Shown: in pieces, positions 40,696 through 40,752 of the stretch
Layout: each line of letters begins with the position of its first letter
Position numbering within the stretch: position 1 is the first letter of the stretch
From: Bacillota bacterium
GTDB taxonomy: Bacteria > Bacillota > Clostridia > Peptostreptococcales > Anaerovoracaceae
Assembly: GCA_017432725.1 (NCBI GenBank)
Contig: JAFRIQ010000030.1
Location: 1-40,752 of the forward strand
Reading direction: 5' to 3'
DNA length: 40,752 nucleotides
The notes under the pieces: generated by a model
Database searches by the model: none
Told to the model about the DNA's origin: nothing
What the model saw: only the letters and a program-made list of their open reading frames with translations
Position numbers and translations under genes: made by a program

Positions 40696-40752
40696 ATGGG
40701 TAGACCAAAAGGAGGAAACAATAGAAAGTGGACAAACGAAGAGCGTCTTAAA
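40696..40752 (+). CDS. probable IS3-type transposase OrfA (N-terminus only)
   Basis: Only the first 19 codons are in the window (MGRPKGGNNRKWTNEERLK), then the window ends. The start matches helix-turn-helix transposase subunits of IS3-like elements in clostridia. TGAGGAGGTG is a strong ribosome binding site. The hairpin at 40628-40660 and the tRNA gene next door fit an insertion sequence boundary. The identification rests on a short sequence, so it is tentative. Confidence 0.5.
   Translation, partial: MGRPKGGNNRKWTNEERLK

Overview
The window is a chromosomal segment of a Gram-positive, probably anaerobic member of the Bacillota (Clostridia). Supporting signs are strong AGGAGG-type ribosome binding sites, a perfect CIRCE operator ahead of hrcA-grpE-dnaK-dnaJ, a PyrR-type attenuator ahead of the pyrimidine genes, rpsU, a TGS-less ThrRS, a PyrK/PyrD (class 1B) dihydroorotate dehydrogenase and an Fe-S/flavin enoate-reductase-like enzyme. 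Ile is often encoded by ATA and Arg by AGA/AGG. I cannot fix the genus from the sequence alone.

Layout, left to right. 1-6.1 kb: a homocysteine S-methyltransferase-domain gene, a GNAT acetyltransferase and a three-gene envelope module (VTC-type polyphosphate-polymerase domain, DUF4956 membrane protein, CotH kinase with lamin-tail domains). 6.1-9.6 kb: a large secreted, membrane-anchored, Pro/Glu-rich MucBP protein divergent from a SARP/BTAD regulator that ends in a degenerate GGDEF-like domain. 9.7-14.9 kb (minus strand): a FadH/BaiCD-like flavoenzyme, era, ybeY, phoH and a 10-TM metal-exporter-like protein. 15-19.2 kb: a 56-aa membrane protein, rpsU, mtaB, a GH2 glycosidase and a HAD phosphatase. 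19.3-24 kb: the HrcA-controlled chaperone operon. 24-32.7 kb: a pyrimidine operon pyrC-pyrK-pyrD-pyrF-pyrE-pyrB-carB, with no carA or pyrR in the window. 32.7-33.3 kb: a small membrane-protein gene bracketed by carB 3' end sequence on both sides. 33.4-36.7 kb: a UroD-family methyltransferase-like gene with a 45-aa companion, and thrS. 36.7-37.8 kb: four overlapping tiny genes that all start MK-x-(F/M)-IV, a pilin-like cassette. 37.9-40.4 kb: a Pr6Pr membrane protein, a C_GCAxxG_C_C protein, a NifX-like protein and a MobA-like/ModE fusion. The right edge holds tRNA-Arg(CCG) and the start of a likely IS transposase.

How the genes work together. The pyr operon encodes UMP synthesis from glutamine/ammonia to OMP decarboxylation except the CarA glutaminase, and is controlled by UMP/PyrR attenuation. 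The HrcA operon is the heat-shock chaperone set. The VTC-DUF4956-CotH trio probably makes a phosphate-transfer machine at the membrane. The 38.6-40.4 kb genes suggest a small metal/molybdenum cofactor handling locus.

Main points for follow-up: (1) a 39-nt duplication of the carB 3' end, differing only at synonymous positions, that flanks an inserted gene; (2) PyrB fused to only the zinc domain of PyrI; (3) the four-gene MKxFIV cassette, two of whose genes are only about 51 aa; (4) extended -10 promoters placed so that three genes (GNAT, mtaB, metal exporter) should have leaderless mRNAs; (5) an unlisted 45-aa gene downstream of the UroD-family gene; (6) the MobA-like/ModE fusion.
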